Assembly (NCBI GenBank): GCA_903837595.1
Contig: CAILVI010000562.1
Coordinates: 1 to 64,000, forward strand
Source: an uncultured Thiodictyon sp.
Lineage (GTDB): Bacteria > Pseudomonadota > Gammaproteobacteria > Chromatiales > Chromatiaceae
DNA length: 64,000 nucleotides
Direction: 5' to 3'
The notes under the pieces were generated by a model. It saw only the letters and a list, made by a program, of their open reading frames with translations, was not told the origin of the DNA and did not search any database. The position numbers and the translations under genes were made by a program. This document shows, one piece after another, positions 1-11,556 of this stretch; within the stretch, counting starts at the first letter, position 1, and every line of letters starts with the position of its first letter.

Positions 1-9
1 CCGCCCACT

Positions 10-103
10 GGGAGCGCCGCACCCCAGTGCGGCGCGATCTCGCAAGCGGCCGCAGCGTCGCGTTTTGTGGATGGGCCGGGCCGCACTGGGGTGCGGCGCT
101 CCC
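10..103. repeat. Long inverted repeat upstream of metY
   Basis: Bases 10-33 are the exact reverse complement of bases 80-103 (24 bp arms, 46 bp spacer). The arms are GC-rich and themselves partly palindromic, like a REP/MITE-type intergenic element. The rest of the interval before metY shows no gene or promoter that I can support. Confidence 0.75.
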
Positions 104-239
104 ACTCGGTCGGCCTGACGGCCGGCCGACCCGCCTCGGTGGCCAAAACGATGATCAAGGCTGTCACGCGGTCTGACGTTTTCTTAAGCGCAGTGCCAAT
201 CTAAGCTTTGCCGAAAATCATATTTGAGTCCCCGCGTGA

Positions 240-2766
<2,527 letters not shown>

Positions 2767-2770
<4 letters not shown>

Positions 2771-3819
2771 TGATCATGTAAGTGATGCGCGTCGGGGAAA
2801 TGCGCGTGTTCGTGGGACAGGGGAGGGTGCCGGTGACCATGACAATGTGAGATGTCAGGTGGGACCGGTCCGTCGTGCGCGTGCTGGTGATGCGCATCGT
2901 GGGTATGCGCGTGGTCATGGTCCAGCGCCGGGTGCGCGTGCTCATGGCGATGATGCTCAGTCAGATGCAGCCAGACCCCCAGCCCCATCAAGACGCCTGC
3001 GATGAGCAAAGGCAGGCTCAGCGCCTCGCCCAGCAATGGGATCGCCACCACGGCGCCGAAAAACGGGGCCACGGAGAAATAGGCCCCGGTCCTGGCCGTC
3101 CCCAGATGGCGTAGCGCCACCACGAACAGGGCCAGGCTCACGCCATAGGCGAGCAAGCCGATCAGTAGCGCCGCGGCGAGCTTGGGCAGCGGCGGCCAGG
3201 CCGCGTTGAGCCACAGTGCCAGCAGCAGATTCATACTGCCGGCAGCCAGGCCCTTGATGGCGGCAATCCAGGTCGCATCCGCCAGCGACACCTTGCGGGT
3301 CAGGTTGTTGTCGATCCCCCAGGCGAGGCCCGCCCCCAGCACCGCCAAGGCGGGCCACGCGGCGCCGAACCGCGCCTCCCCCGGCCAACTGAGCACGAGC
3401 GCTCCGGCCACAATGGCGGCCATCCCCAGGGCGATGCGCCGGTCGACGTTCTCGCGGAAGACCAACCACGCAAGGCCTGCCGTGAACACGGCCTCGGCAT
3501 TGAGCAACAGCGATGCCCCCGCCGCGGGCATCCCGCTCAGCCCGAACATCAGCAAGACCGGGGCGACCACCCCGCCGGCCAGGATGGCCCCCGCCAGCCA
3601 GGGCCACTCACCGGGCGCGAGCCGCCCCGCTGGTGCGCGGCGTATCAGGCGGTAGACCGACAGCCCGACCCCCGAGCCGAGATACAGCAGGCCCGCCAGC
3701 AACCAGGGGTTGATGCTCACTAACAGCAGCTTTGCGAGTGGCGTGCTGCCGCCGAACAACAGTGCCGCGCCCAAGGCGGCGAGTACGCCGGGTTGGCTGA
3801 GGCCGTGTTTCCAGTTCAT
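2767..3819 (-). CDS. DMT/EamA-family transporter with histidine-rich C-terminal tail
   Basis: A 350-residue inner-membrane protein with about ten hydrophobic segments and the two-EamA-domain layout. After the last membrane segment (about residue 285) comes a tail of some 60 residues dominated by His-Asp-Ala-His repeats (HDHAHTHDAHHQHAHD and similar). Such tails bind Zn, Ni or Co in many metal transporters and chaperones, so a metal-handling role is likely but inferred. It is convergent with metX, overlapping its last four bases. Its substrate may be a metal chelate or an unrelated metabolite. No metal-responsive operator was recognised upstream. Confidence 0.85.
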
Positions 3820-3942
3820 CGTTGTCGGTATCCTGGTCCTCGGTAGGAGCGGCCCCCCGGCCGCGACGAATGTCGCGAGTGCCGGTGGCCGAGATTATTC
3901 TCGCCTTCAAACGGCGCCGTCGCGCGCCGAGGTGACAGACTC

Positions 3943-4395
3943 ATGCTAGAACCACCGCTCATCGACGAGATCGACTCTCGCGAGCCGGAGTTGGCAGCAA
4001 CGCTGCGGATGACTGGCCTTCCGACCGACGACCTGGCCGAGCCCGGTCGGCGCTTCTTTCGCTTTCGTGCTGCGACTGGCCGCCTGATCGGCTTCATCGG
4101 GTGGGAACTGGCGGGCGAGGCAGTACTGCTGCGCTCGCTGGTGGTGGTGCCGGCCGAGCGCGGCCAGGGCTGGAGCGGGATCATGACCGGCTGGGCGCTG
4201 GAGCAACTGGGCACGGCCGGGGTCACGGATGTCTATCTATTGACCACCACGGTCGAAGGGCTCGCCCGCAAGCTCGGCTTTTCCCGCATCGAGCGCGCCC
4301 AGGCGCCGCCCGCGATCCAGGCCAGCCGCCAGTATGACTCTCTTTGTCCTGCCGCCGCTGCCCTGCTGCATCGCCGCCTGTCCCCTTCGTCGTGA
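3943..4395 (+). CDS. GNAT-family N-acetyltransferase, ArsN2-like
   Basis: A 150-residue single-domain acetyltransferase. The order of motifs matches ArsN2-type proteins: an N-terminal strand with GLPTDDL, then LLRSLVVVPAERGQG (acetyl-CoA pyrophosphate loop, around residues 65-80), YLLTTTVEGLARKLGFSR and LCPAAAALL near the end. ArsN2 members sit in arsenic loci and are thought to acetylate arsenical or amino-acid substrates. There is no arsenic gene nearby, so the substrate stays open. It is divergent from the DMT transporter. The start ATG at 3943 directly precedes the conserved N-terminus. Confidence 0.8.
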   Translation: MLEPPLIDEIDSREPELAATLRMTGLPTDDLAEPGRRFFRFRAATGRLIGFIGWELAGEAVLLRSLVVVPAERGQGWSGIMTGWALEQLGTAGVTDVYLLTTTVEGLARKLGFSRIERAQAPPAIQASRQYDSLCPAAAALLHRRLSPSS

Positions 4396-4422
4396 AGACG
4401 ATACTAGCAGCGACCCTTCCGC

Positions 4423-5049
4423 CTAATAGCTGGTGCTGACCTTGATGATGATCCGCTGCTGCGCGTGGTCCAGCATCCCGAGCATGAAATCGTTGAGGTC
4501 TTGCTCGGGCTCGCGGCGGATCGTCTTGCGCGCACGCATGATATCGGTTCCCGCCGAGCGCACCTGGAAGAGTCCGTCACCCGGTTGCGGGGCGAGCGAC
4601 GCGGTAAACCGCTCGAGTAGCTGCTGCTGCGTCGGGTTGTAGACCGAGCCCTCAGCGGGAAGCGGCTTGCCTTGCGCCTCATATGACCGGGCGATCGAGG
4701 TCTTGGCCGTCTCGACCGCACCCATGCGACGTAAGACGTCCTCCGGGATGGGAAGCGTGGCCCAGGTTCCCGCCGCTTGCGCCCGAGCGACATAGGCCCG
4801 GTAGTCGCCCTCGCTCAGCTGGAATACGATCGTGATCTTGAGTCCTTCGCGACCGAACCAACCCGCCTCCTTGGGCTGCGCTTCGTCGCTGACGAGCCTC
4901 GCGGCGCGGGGAATGGCGAACTCGGCCCGCAGGATCGACTCGTCGGAAGACCCCGGGCCGCAGCCGAGCAACACCAGTGTGCACACCGCCAGCACTAGCG
5001 CGGTCAGCACCGGTCGTGAATTGGCATAAGGGTTCAGAGCTCGCCGCAT
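4423..5049 (-). CDS. Putative lipoprotein of unknown function
   Basis: A 208-residue protein whose N-terminus has a basic stretch, a hydrophobic helix and a lipobox LVLLGC, so it is predicted to be lipid-anchored after Cys near residue 27. The mature part has no domain that I recognise. It contains a segment (GREGLKITIVFQLSE) that looks like an exposed strand of an alpha/beta domain. The frame remains open upstream to 5640, but that part overlaps the molbindin gene antisense and is discounted. The ATG at 5049 is the one that gives a proper signal peptide. It is convergent with the acetyltransferase gene. Confidence 0.75.
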   Translation of the reverse strand: MRRALNPYANSRPVLTALVLAVCTLVLLGCGPGSSDESILRAEFAIPRAARLVSDEAQPKEAGWFGREGLKITIVFQLSEGDYRAYVARAQAAGTWATLPIPEDVLRRMGAVETAKTSIARSYEAQGKPLPAEGSVYNPTQQQLLERFTASLAPQPGDGLFQVRSAGTDIMRARKTIRREPEQDLNDFMLGMLDHAQQRIIIKVSTSY

Positions 5050-5337
5050 CGACTTAGTCGAGCAAATGCGGCGCCGTTTGTCAACGTCCTGGCCACAACG
5101 GCGCCGGGTAAAATCGCCACTTAGCTTATCAGAATTTATCAGTTCGCCGGCCGGCCATCGGCAGGCAAGCTGTCCGCGATGCTCAAGCCCCTGCGGCACT
5201 GACTGGCAGCGTTGACGGACTTTAGGGCTCCGCGACCGGTACGCTCGGTCCTGCCGTTGCACCAGCCAACCGCTTCTCCCATCACGCAAGGATGGGGGCC
5301 GATCGCTTACTGACGATTCACTCTTGATAGGTGTCCC

Positions 5338-5577
5338 ATGCCCATTGTTGCCGTCAATGCCCGCAATCAGTTTCGCGGCCGGATTATCGAAATCGTTGAA
5401 GGTCCGGTCATCTCGGAGGTCGATGTACAGACCGACGGGGGAATTGTTACCGCGACCATCACCACCCGCTCCATCAAACACCTGAAGCTCGCGGTCGGCA
5501 GCCAGGTCCTGGCGCTGATCAAATCCAGCGATGTGGTGATTGCCACGCTGCGCACCGCCAACCAAGACGCTCCCTGA
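5338..5577 (+). CDS. mop: Molbindin-like molybdate/tungstate-binding protein (single TOBE/Mop domain)
   Basis: A 79-residue protein made of one Mop/TOBE domain: NQFRGRIIEIVEGPVISEV, then TATITTRSIKHLKL and LALIKSSDVVIAT. Molbindins oligomerise and store molybdate in the cytoplasm and are often found near nif genes. It is monocistronic. The 3' three quarters of this gene are repeated almost unchanged near 55.9 kb, at the other edge of the accessory region. The TOBE assignment is firm; the oxyanion it binds is by family. Confidence 0.88.
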   Translation: MPIVAVNARNQFRGRIIEIVEGPVISEVDVQTDGGIVTATITTRSIKHLKLAVGSQVLALIKSSDVVIATLRTANQDAP

Positions 5578-5950
5578 TCGCGGTGATTGCTGTCCCAGGG
5601 CGTTGCCCTGGGCTGTTATGTCGCGCCCCCCGTCGATCATAACTCCGGCGAACCGGCCTCTCGTGACACCGCGCTAGAGACTGGGCAAGTATTCGCCGAC
5701 ACCAAACCCCGCCGTACCTGGGAACGCCGACATTCTGTCGGCGACGGCGCGAAGCGCCGTTGGATCCTCGCGACAACTAGGCCCTTTGCGATTCACCGCG
5801 AAACCGCGAACCGCTTGCGGTGGTTGGCCGACAGCATGTCGGCGCTCCCAGGTGCTCCGCTCCACCCTGATACGTCCTGCAACCAATCCCGCCCAGACCT
5901 GGCGACGCGTGCGTCGCTGCCGGTCGGGCGCCCGGATCAACGGCAGGCAC
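5578..5950. repeat. Gene-free interval with two palindromic repeat elements
   Basis: No credible gene is present. Bases 5594-5612 read CCCAGGGCGTTGCCCTGGG, a palindrome that recurs near 52.7, 52.8 and (variant) 57.3 kb. Bases 5716-5853 form a second element: the left end, containing CGCCGACATTCTGTCGGC, is the near-exact reverse complement of the right end, containing GCCGACAGCATGTCGGCG, two mismatches over about 27 bp. Both look like non-coding REP/MITE-type sequences lying downstream of mop and of exbD, which converge here. Confidence 0.7.
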
Positions 5951-6379
5951 TCACAGCTGTTCTTGCCCGGTGATGCCGATCTTGGTGAGGCCATTACGCT
6001 GCCCGGCCGCCAGCACCTTGGCGACGAACCGATAAGGCGCGCGCCGGTCCGGGTGCAGGTGCAGTTCGGGTTGCTCCGGCTGGGCGGCGACCCCCGCCAG
6101 CCGGGCATCGAGTGGCTGGTCCGGCGCCACGTCCTCGCCATTCCAGCGGATCGTCCCATCGGCAGTGATATCGATCCGTATCGCTGCTGGTGGCGGCAGT
6201 GGCGGCGGCGGTTGCGTGTCATCGGGCAGGTTGAGGTTGACCGCATGCAGTTGCACCGGAATGGTGATGATCAGCATGATCAAGAGCACCAGCATCACGT
6301 CGATCAGCGGCGTGGTGTTGATGTCGACCAGCACGTCGGGCTCGCCGGAGGAGCCGCTTGAGGGGAAATTCATGGCCAT
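5951..6379 (-). CDS. exbD: Biopolymer transport protein ExbD (second copy)
   Basis: A 142-residue ExbD/TolR-family protein, part of the inner-membrane proton-driven motor that energises TonB. It has a short cytosolic N-terminus, then VDINTTPLIDVMLVLLIMLIITIP, with the Asp of PLIDVML being the proton-channel aspartate, and a periplasmic domain. I chose the ATG at 6379 in preference to an upstream TTG. It is the last gene of tonB-exbB-exbD-exbD. A Pro-rich insert (PPPPLPPP) follows the membrane helix. Confidence 0.9.
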   Translation of the reverse strand: MAMNFPSSGSSGEPDVLVDINTTPLIDVMLVLLIMLIITIPVQLHAVNLNLPDDTQPPPPLPPPAAIRIDITADGTIRWNGEDVAPDQPLDARLAGVAAQPEQPELHLHPDRRAPYRFVAKVLAAGQRNGLTKIGITGQEQL

Positions 6380-6396
6380 GGCAGTATGATGGACTC

Positions 6397-6828
6397 TCAA
6401 CCTCTGGGGGGGGGCTCAACGATAAATCCGACTTTGTCGATCCCTGCCTGCTGGCACGTACGGACGACGCGGCCGACGAACTCATAGGGTGCGTCGGCAT
6501 CGCCGCGCACCTGTACCTCCGGTTGCTGCGTGCCCGCCTGCTGCACGACCTGTTGCAGACGCATCAGCAATTCATCTGAACTCGCCAGCGCCTGTTCATT
6601 CCAATAGACCTCACCGTCGGCGGCCACCGCGAGATTGATGTTGTCGAGTTTGGCCTGCCGGGGTTGGTTGGTCTCTTTTGGCAATGCCACCGGGGCCGTA
6701 TGCGTGACGACCGGAATGGTGATCAGGAAAATGATCAGCAGCACCAGCATCACGTCTACGAGCGGTGTGGTATTGATGGCCGAGAGGACTTCGTCCTCTT
6801 CGGCCCCCGAACTCAATTGGAATGACAT
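6397..6828 (-). CDS. exbD: Biopolymer transport protein ExbD (first copy)
   Basis: A 143-residue ExbD/TolR-family protein with INTTPLVDVMLVLLIIFLITIP (single transmembrane helix with the conserved Asp) followed by a periplasmic domain of about 95 residues. It lies two bases downstream of exbB and 17 bases upstream of the second exbD. Two ExbD paralogues in one operon are common for dedicated TonB systems of Proteobacteria, where they can form a hetero-oligomer. It is transcribed from the sigma-54 promoter upstream of tonB. Confidence 0.92.
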   Translation of the reverse strand: MSFQLSSGAEEDEVLSAINTTPLVDVMLVLLIIFLITIPVVTHTAPVALPKETNQPRQAKLDNINLAVAADGEVYWNEQALASSDELLMRLQQVVQQAGTQQPEVQVRGDADAPYEFVGRVVRTCQQAGIDKVGFIVEPPPRG

Positions 6829-6830
6829 GG

Positions 6831-7937
6831 CTAGTTCGACACGGCGCGCAGGAAGTAGGTCGGTTGCGGCTTAGCGACCGGGGGACGTTCGCCGGCACTG
6901 CCCAGTACCACCGCATGCAACTCGGAGCCGAAAGCCCGCACCCGCTCCAGCGCGGCGCGATTACGCCGGACCAGCAGGTTATAGCCCAGCACCGCGGGCA
7001 CCGCCACCGCGAGCCCGATCGCCGTCATGATGAGTGCCTCACCGACCGGCCCGGCAACCTTGTCGATCGACGCTTGGCCCGCGATGCCGATGGCAGTCAG
7101 CGCATGATAGATGCCCCACACGGTGCCGAACAGGCCGACGAAGGGGGCGGTGGAGCCGACGGTGGCGAGCAGCGCGAGGCCGTCCTGCAGGCGGCTTTGT
7201 ACATGCTCAATGCTGCGCTGGATGGATAGGTTGACCCAGGTGTTGAGATCGATGTGGCCCAGCAATCCCTCGTGGCGCTCGGTGGCGTCAAGGCCGGAGC
7301 GGGCAATGTAATGAAATGCGCTCTTGTGGTGGAGTGTGTCAATCGCCAGTGGCAAGGCCCCCGCGTCCCAGAACGTCTTATTGGCCGCGCGGGCCTGTCG
7401 GCCCAGCTTGAACTGCTCAAAGAGCTTGGTGAACATCACATACCAACTACCGGCCGACATGAGCAGCAGGATCACCAGTGCGCCCTTGGTCACGACGTCG
7501 CTACCCCGCCACAGTGCATCAATGCCATAGGGATTGTCGACCGTCGCTTTGGAGGCGGAGCTGGAGCCGGCCGTGCTGCCCCGTGCCAGCTCGGGCAAGG
7601 CCCGCAATCCGCTCCAGAGCGCGTTGAGACCGGAGGCCCGCTCCGCGCCATCCTTGACCGCGGTTGGGGCGCCGCCGCCCGCTGCGGCGGGCTCGGCGGT
7701 CGCCTTGGGGACTGTCGCGGTGGCCGTTTGTACGCCCGCTGCCGGTGCCGCCGATGCCGCGGCCGGTGCGGCTACCGCTACCGCTGCCGTGGCCGGTGCC
7801 GCAGTGCTCTGGGCCGGCGCGGTGCCACCAGCGGCGGCGGTGCCGGCCCCCTCTGCGCGCAGTGGCGCGGCCGCCACCACGCCCATTGCGAGGGCGACGA
7901 TCGTTGTCAAAGTGCGTAAGCGCGCGGTACGAGACAT
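6831..7937 (-). CDS. exbB: Biopolymer transport protein ExbB with extended N-terminus
   Basis: A 368-residue MotA/TolQ/ExbB proton-channel protein. It begins with a signal-like segment (MSRTARLRTLTTIVALAMG), then a long Ala/Thr/Pro-rich periplasmic stretch to about residue 140, a transmembrane helix (GALVILLLMSAGSWYVMF), a cytosolic loop, and the two conserved helices containing LLATVGSTAPFVGLFGTVWGIYHAL and EALIMTAIGLAVAVPAVLGYN. The N-terminal extension is characteristic of ExbB proteins from dedicated TonB operons. I chose the ATG at 7937 because it yields the signal sequence. The frame is open further upstream only as a shadow of tonB. Confidence 0.93.
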   Translation of the reverse strand: MSRTARLRTLTTIVALAMGVVAAAPLRAEGAGTAAAGGTAPAQSTAAPATAAVAVAAPAAASAAPAAGVQTATATVPKATAEPAAAGGGAPTAVKDGAERASGLNALWSGLRALPELARGSTAGSSSASKATVDNPYGIDALWRGSDVVTKGALVILLLMSAGSWYVMFTKLFEQFKLGRQARAANKTFWDAGALPLAIDTLHHKSAFHYIARSGLDATERHEGLLGHIDLNTWVNLSIQRSIEHVQSRLQDGLALLATVGSTAPFVGLFGTVWGIYHALTAIGIAGQASIDKVAGPVGEALIMTAIGLAVAVPAVLGYNLLVRRNRAALERVRAFGSELHAVVLGSAGERPPVAKPQPTYFLRAVSN

Positions 7938-7978
7938 CAGGATTCTCCGTTGAGTAGTGGTGTGATGGCAGCGCCGAC

Positions 7979-8668
7979 TCATCTGTCGATGCGGAAGGTA
8001 AAGGGCACGCGCACGCGCACAGGATGGCCCTGGCCGGAGCAATGGAAGGCGCGGACGGCACTGAGCGCCGCGCTCTCGAACATCGGGTTGCTGGCGCGCA
8101 GCACTGAGATGTTGCCGATGCCGCCCGAGCCGCCGACGGTAAATTCGATCAGGACCTCCCCGCTCAAGCCCTGCCGCTGGGCCAGCGCCGGATAGGCGAC
8201 GTGACTGCGCACGGCCATATGATTCGGGCACACGACACCGACTGCGGCCGGCACTGGTGCCGCCGGTGCCACCGGCGCAGCCTTGACCGGGGCGGGGGCG
8301 CGCACCGGCGGTGCCGGCGGTGTCGGCGGCCTTGGCAGCGCTTCGACCGCAATACGCGGTCGTGGGGCGGGCGGTTTCGGCTTCGGCGCCAACACCACCG
8401 GCTTGGGCTTCGGCGGTGTGACCACTGGCTTGGGCTTGGGCGGTGGAGCCACCGGCGGGGGCGGCGTCGGCACTGGCGGCGCTGGCGGTTCCACGACCAG
8501 CGGGGCGGCCGCGAGAATGGTCACCGGGACCGGCTTTTCGTAAATCTCCACTACCTTGCGCGCGAGACCGTTCAGCAAGGCGTAACCAATGATTAAATGC
8601 AGGAGCACCACGCCACCGATGGCCGTCACATGGCGGCTCGGATTCCTGCTTTGTAGGCCATAGCTCAT
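7979..8668 (-). CDS. tonB: TonB energy-transducing protein
   Basis: A 229-residue protein with an N-terminal membrane helix (IGGVVLLHLIIGYALLNGL), a long Pro-Lys periplasmic spacer (PPKPKPVVTPPKPKPVV and so on, about residues 58-120) and a C-terminal TonB domain (YPALAQRQGLSGEVLIEFTV, with FTFRIDR at the end). It couples the ExbBD motor to outer-membrane receptors. It is the first gene of the operon and starts 33 bp downstream of a sigma-54 promoter. The obvious local partner is the TonB-dependent receptor at 17.4 kb, which has the same promoter type. Confidence 0.94.
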   Translation of the reverse strand: MSYGLQSRNPSRHVTAIGGVVLLHLIIGYALLNGLARKVVEIYEKPVPVTILAAAPLVVEPPAPPVPTPPPPVAPPPKPKPVVTPPKPKPVVLAPKPKPPAPRPRIAVEALPRPPTPPAPPVRAPAPVKAAPVAPAAPVPAAVGVVCPNHMAVRSHVAYPALAQRQGLSGEVLIEFTVGGSGGIGNISVLRASNPMFESAALSAVRAFHCSGQGHPVRVRVPFTFRIDR

Positions 8669-8700
8669 AATTGCGCCTCAAGTCATGATAGCGATGTGAT

Positions 8701-8716
8701 TGCAGAAGCCGTGCCA
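8701..8716 (-). promoter_or_regulatory. Sigma-54 promoter of tonB-exbB-exbD-exbD
   Basis: On the minus strand the sequence is TGGCACGGCTTCTGCA. It has GG and GC separated by exactly ten bases and matches TGGCACG-N4-TTGCA at all but one position. It lies just upstream of the tonB start codon, which is the right distance for a -24/-12 promoter. Confidence 0.85.
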
Positions 8717-8810
8717 AACCAAAACGGCGCGCGCCAGGCGTCGCGCATATAGAACCGGCGTGGCTTTAGCTCGGTGCGACCAGTGGTGGACGCACCAAGG
8801 TACCATTATT

Positions 8811-8830
8811 GCTGCTGCGGGTGCAGCAGC
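8811..8830. promoter_or_regulatory. Candidate activator (UAS) palindrome for tonB
   Basis: GCTGCTGCGGGTGCAGCAGC: perfect 8-bp arms with a 4-bp spacer, centred about 105 bp upstream of the sigma-54 promoter. It belongs to the YTGCTGC/GCAGCAR palindromes seen upstream of three other sigma-54 promoters in the window. Confidence 0.6.
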
Positions 8831-8886
8831 TGCCATCGCCAGGCTGGTGCATACTCAACAGGTTTGGGCGTGAGCAATTGCCGGAG

Positions 8887-10104
8887 CTAGGCTAGAGGCT
8901 CTCCTCGGCCTCGATACTGAATCTGGGCTCGGATGTCGGGCGGGCGACCCGCCAGCCATAGCAGCTGCGCCACATAGACCAGGATCAGCACGCGAAACCC
9001 CGCCAGCACTCCAAAGTGTTGGCTCAGCACGCCGCCGAGTCTGGCGCCGGTGAGGCCGCCCAGCGGACCGGCCAGTGAGAACATACCGCCGACCCGTCCC
9101 CGGCCCAGTTCTTGTGTTAAGGCCGCGAACCGATTGAGGCTGGTGACATGTTGGATGCCGAGTCCGACCCCTAGAAGTACGGCACCAAGCCACAGGGAGG
9201 CGACCGTCACCGGAAACGCGAACAACAATTGAGTGACCAGCAGTACGCCAAAGGCCAACGCATAGCGCGAGGTCTCGGCCCAGCGGGCGAGCCAGCCGCC
9301 GGTCAGCAGCAGGGTGACCACGAACACCGCGCCCTGGACGGTGATCAGTCCGGCTGCCAATTCGGTGGACAAGTGGAACTCGCGGATTGCCACCAGGATG
9401 ATGAATACATTGAAGTATGACATAGCGGTCTGGCCGCAGAACTCGATCAGCATACTGTGCCTTAATTCCGCACGTTGGGCGACAATATCGAACTGAAGAC
9501 GCAGCCGCTCCAGAAACGGTGTGGTGTTGCTGCGCTGGCCCTGAGCACTCCCGGACAGCACGCCGCTGCCGATCAAGAGCGTCATCAGCATGCCGGCGGC
9601 GACCAGGCGAAAGAGGTCGGGGTAACCCAGCCATCCGAGCAGCAAGGCCCCCAGTGTCGGGCCGATAAAAAACATCCCCAAGGTGTGGGCCGCACGCTGC
9701 CAGCCTGCCTTGTTCAGGCCCATTTGCGGCAATAGATGCAGGAACTCGGTATTCGTTGGCACGATCCGAAAAGGCGCCAGAAAGCCGGACAAGGTAACCC
9801 CCAGTATGAGCTGCCAGGGCGCGGTTGCCTGACTCAGGACCAACAGGAAGACTATGGCACCACAGGCCGCACCGAAACGGAAGGGTGCGCGCGGGCCATA
9901 GCGGTCGATCACCGCGCCCAGCGGCAGCGATAGAAGCAGCATCCCAAGGAACTGAATGCCACCCACGACACCGACTTGCCACTGCTGTGCGTTCAGTGAG
10001 ACGGCCACCAGGGGCATGGCTACCTTGGCAATGCCGTTGGTCGTTCCTGTGAGTACGCCCAAGGCCATGAAACCGGCCAGATAGCTATTGCCAACTTTCG
10101 GCAC
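8887..10104 (-). CDS. Major facilitator superfamily transporter
   Basis: A 405-residue polytopic inner-membrane protein with about twelve hydrophobic segments. The MFS loop motif is seen as GAVIDRYGPRAPFR after the second helix. It starts at GTG 10104 behind the strong ribosome-binding sequence GGGAGG and lies 39 bp downstream of the sigma-54 activator gene, so the two probably form one operon. It is a paralogue of the MFS gene at 50.2 kb: both share the AGW(Y/Q)...GPxLxALL region near residue 130 and the FRL(L/V)A motif after it. The substrate is unknown; context suggests export or import of the compound handled by this island. Confidence 0.85.
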   Translation of the reverse strand: MPKVGNSYLAGFMALGVLTGTTNGIAKVAMPLVAVSLNAQQWQVGVVGGIQFLGMLLLSLPLGAVIDRYGPRAPFRFGAACGAIVFLLVLSQATAPWQLILGVTLSGFLAPFRIVPTNTEFLHLLPQMGLNKAGWQRAAHTLGMFFIGPTLGALLLGWLGYPDLFRLVAAGMLMTLLIGSGVLSGSAQGQRSNTTPFLERLRLQFDIVAQRAELRHSMLIEFCGQTAMSYFNVFIILVAIREFHLSTELAAGLITVQGAVFVVTLLLTGGWLARWAETSRYALAFGVLLVTQLLFAFPVTVASLWLGAVLLGVGLGIQHVTSLNRFAALTQELGRGRVGGMFSLAGPLGGLTGARLGGVLSQHFGVLAGFRVLILVYVAQLLWLAGRPPDIRAQIQYRGRGEPLA

Positions 10105-10143
10105 TTAGCCTCCCTATTAATCGTGAGCGTAGCGTGTCAACCA

Positions 10144-11268
10144 TCAGGAGTAGCCCAGTGGATCGATCGTCATGCCGACGCTCTTGAGCTCTTCGTCGCT
10201 GTCGGCGCCCTCAGCAGAACTACCCAGCAGTCCAAAACGTTTGAGCTGCGCGCGTAAGATGTTGCGTGAGATACCGAGGTGTTTGGCGGTACGTACCTGG
10301 TTGCTGCCGCAATGTGCGAAGGCGGCAGTCACCAGCAGGCGCTCAACCCGCTCGTAAAGCGCTTCCGAGTCCTCCTGCGCGAACATGTCATGAAGTACCG
10401 CGATGAACCTTTCATTGGTGCTGCCGCCATAGTGGCAAGCCCCTGCGGCCTGGCTGGGAAGGCGCAGATCGTGCGCTTCGATCCGCTGGTTCTGTGACAT
10501 GATGAGGGCGAAATGGATCACGTTCTCGAGTTCGCGGATGTTTCCCGGCCAATCATAGGTTAGTAACTGCCGTTCCGCTTCGGGGGTGATCGTGACGTCG
10601 CTGAGGTGCAGTTTTTGCCCATACTGGGTAATGAAGTGATCGGCCAGCGGCAGGATATCGCCGCGGCGCTCGCGCAGAGGCGGCAATTTGACCGGAGCGA
10701 CGTCGAGCCGATAGAAAAGATCACGGCGGAACAGGCCGTTTTCCACCGCGCGCTCCAGGTTCACATTGGTGGCCGCCACCAGACGCACGTCCACCCGAAT
10801 GGCCTTACGCGAGCCGATGCGCACCACACAGTGCTCTTGGAGCACGCGCAGCAATTTGCCCTGCAGGGGCAGCGGCATATCGCCGATTTCGTCGAGGAAC
10901 AGGGTGCCGCCGCTGGCGGCTTCGAACCAGCCTGCGCGTGCGTGCTGGGCGCCGGTGAAGGCGCCGCTTTCATGACCGAAGAGTTCCGCCTCGATCAGGC
11001 TTTCAGTGAAAGCACCGCAATTCACCGCCACGAACGGACCGGTGCGACCGCTTTGATCATGCAGGAAACGGGCGACCAACTCCTTGCCGGTGCCGGTCTC
11101 GCCGATCATGAGGATGTTGGCGTCGGTCGGCGCGACCCGCTCCAGATAGGACAAGAGATCACGAGAGCGCTGGTCGTGGAAGGTCATCGCCTTCGCCCGA
11201 ATCGAGGTGGTGAGCTCTGCGGCGTTGGGCAGGGTCAGCAGTTTGACGAGGTTTGACGGCTGATGCAT
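10144..11268 (-). CDS. Sigma-54-dependent transcriptional activator lacking a sensor domain
   Basis: A 374-residue bacterial enhancer-binding protein. Only about 50 residues precede the AAA+ domain. Walker A is GETGTGKE (residues 56-63), and the sigma-54 contact loop GAFTGA is intact (102-107). The segment [26 protein letters not shown] is typical of the domain. A Fis-type helix-turn-helix ends the protein ([24 protein letters not shown]). With no regulatory domain it resembles PspF-like activators, which are controlled by partner proteins or are constitutive. Several genes in this window have sigma-54 promoters with a shared palindrome, and this protein is the best local candidate to act on them. 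The nearby NifA is the alternative. Confidence 0.95.
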   Translation of the reverse strand: MHQPSNLVKLLTLPNAAELTTSIRAKAMTFHDQRSRDLLSYLERVAPTDANILMIGETGTGKELVARFLHDQSGRTGPFVAVNCGAFTESLIEAELFGHESGAFTGAQHARAGWFEAASGGTLFLDEIGDMPLPLQGKLLRVLQEHCVVRIGSRKAIRVDVRLVAATNVNLERAVENGLFRRDLFYRLDVAPVKLPPLRERRGDILPLADHFITQYGQKLHLSDVTITPEAERQLLTYDWPGNIRELENVIHFALIMSQNQRIEAHDLRLPSQAAGACHYGGSTNERFIAVLHDMFAQEDSEALYERVERLLVTAAFAHCGSNQVRTAKHLGISRNILRAQLKRFGLLGSSAEGADSDEELKSVGMTIDPLGYS

Positions 11269-11556
11269 GTCGCGCGCCTCCGAAGGTGCGAATACGAGTG
11301 TTGTGCTACATTAGGGGCTTTCGGCTAGTGACGGAAGGAAGGAATCGTGCGATGAAATTCAGAATCATGTCCGGCCGGTACCGGGATGGGTGGGTTGGCC
11401 GCATGACGCACGGATTGAGGACCAGTGTGAGCGGCTCCATGTGTGCTTTTTTTTGACGATGTTATTTCAGAATCAAGGCATCGCCACGACATTGGTGACG
11501 CGCGCAAGGGCCTCGGGAAGAACCCGCGGTCGGCCATCGGGGACGGGCGAGGCGGT
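11269..11556. other. Intergenic stretch without recognisable gene
   Basis: This lies upstream of the activator gene. I see no sigma-54 promoter on the minus strand and no credible ORF. A run of eight T residues occurs at about 11448, without a convincing preceding stem. Confidence 0.4.

Noticed and set aside
10..103. A CRISPR array among the palindromic repeats of the window.
   Set aside because: Repeats are not tandem with regular spacers, and no cas gene is present.
5050..5640. The upstream extension of the lipoprotein frame on the minus strand.
   Set aside because: It runs antisense to molbindin and would bury the signal peptide in the middle of the protein.
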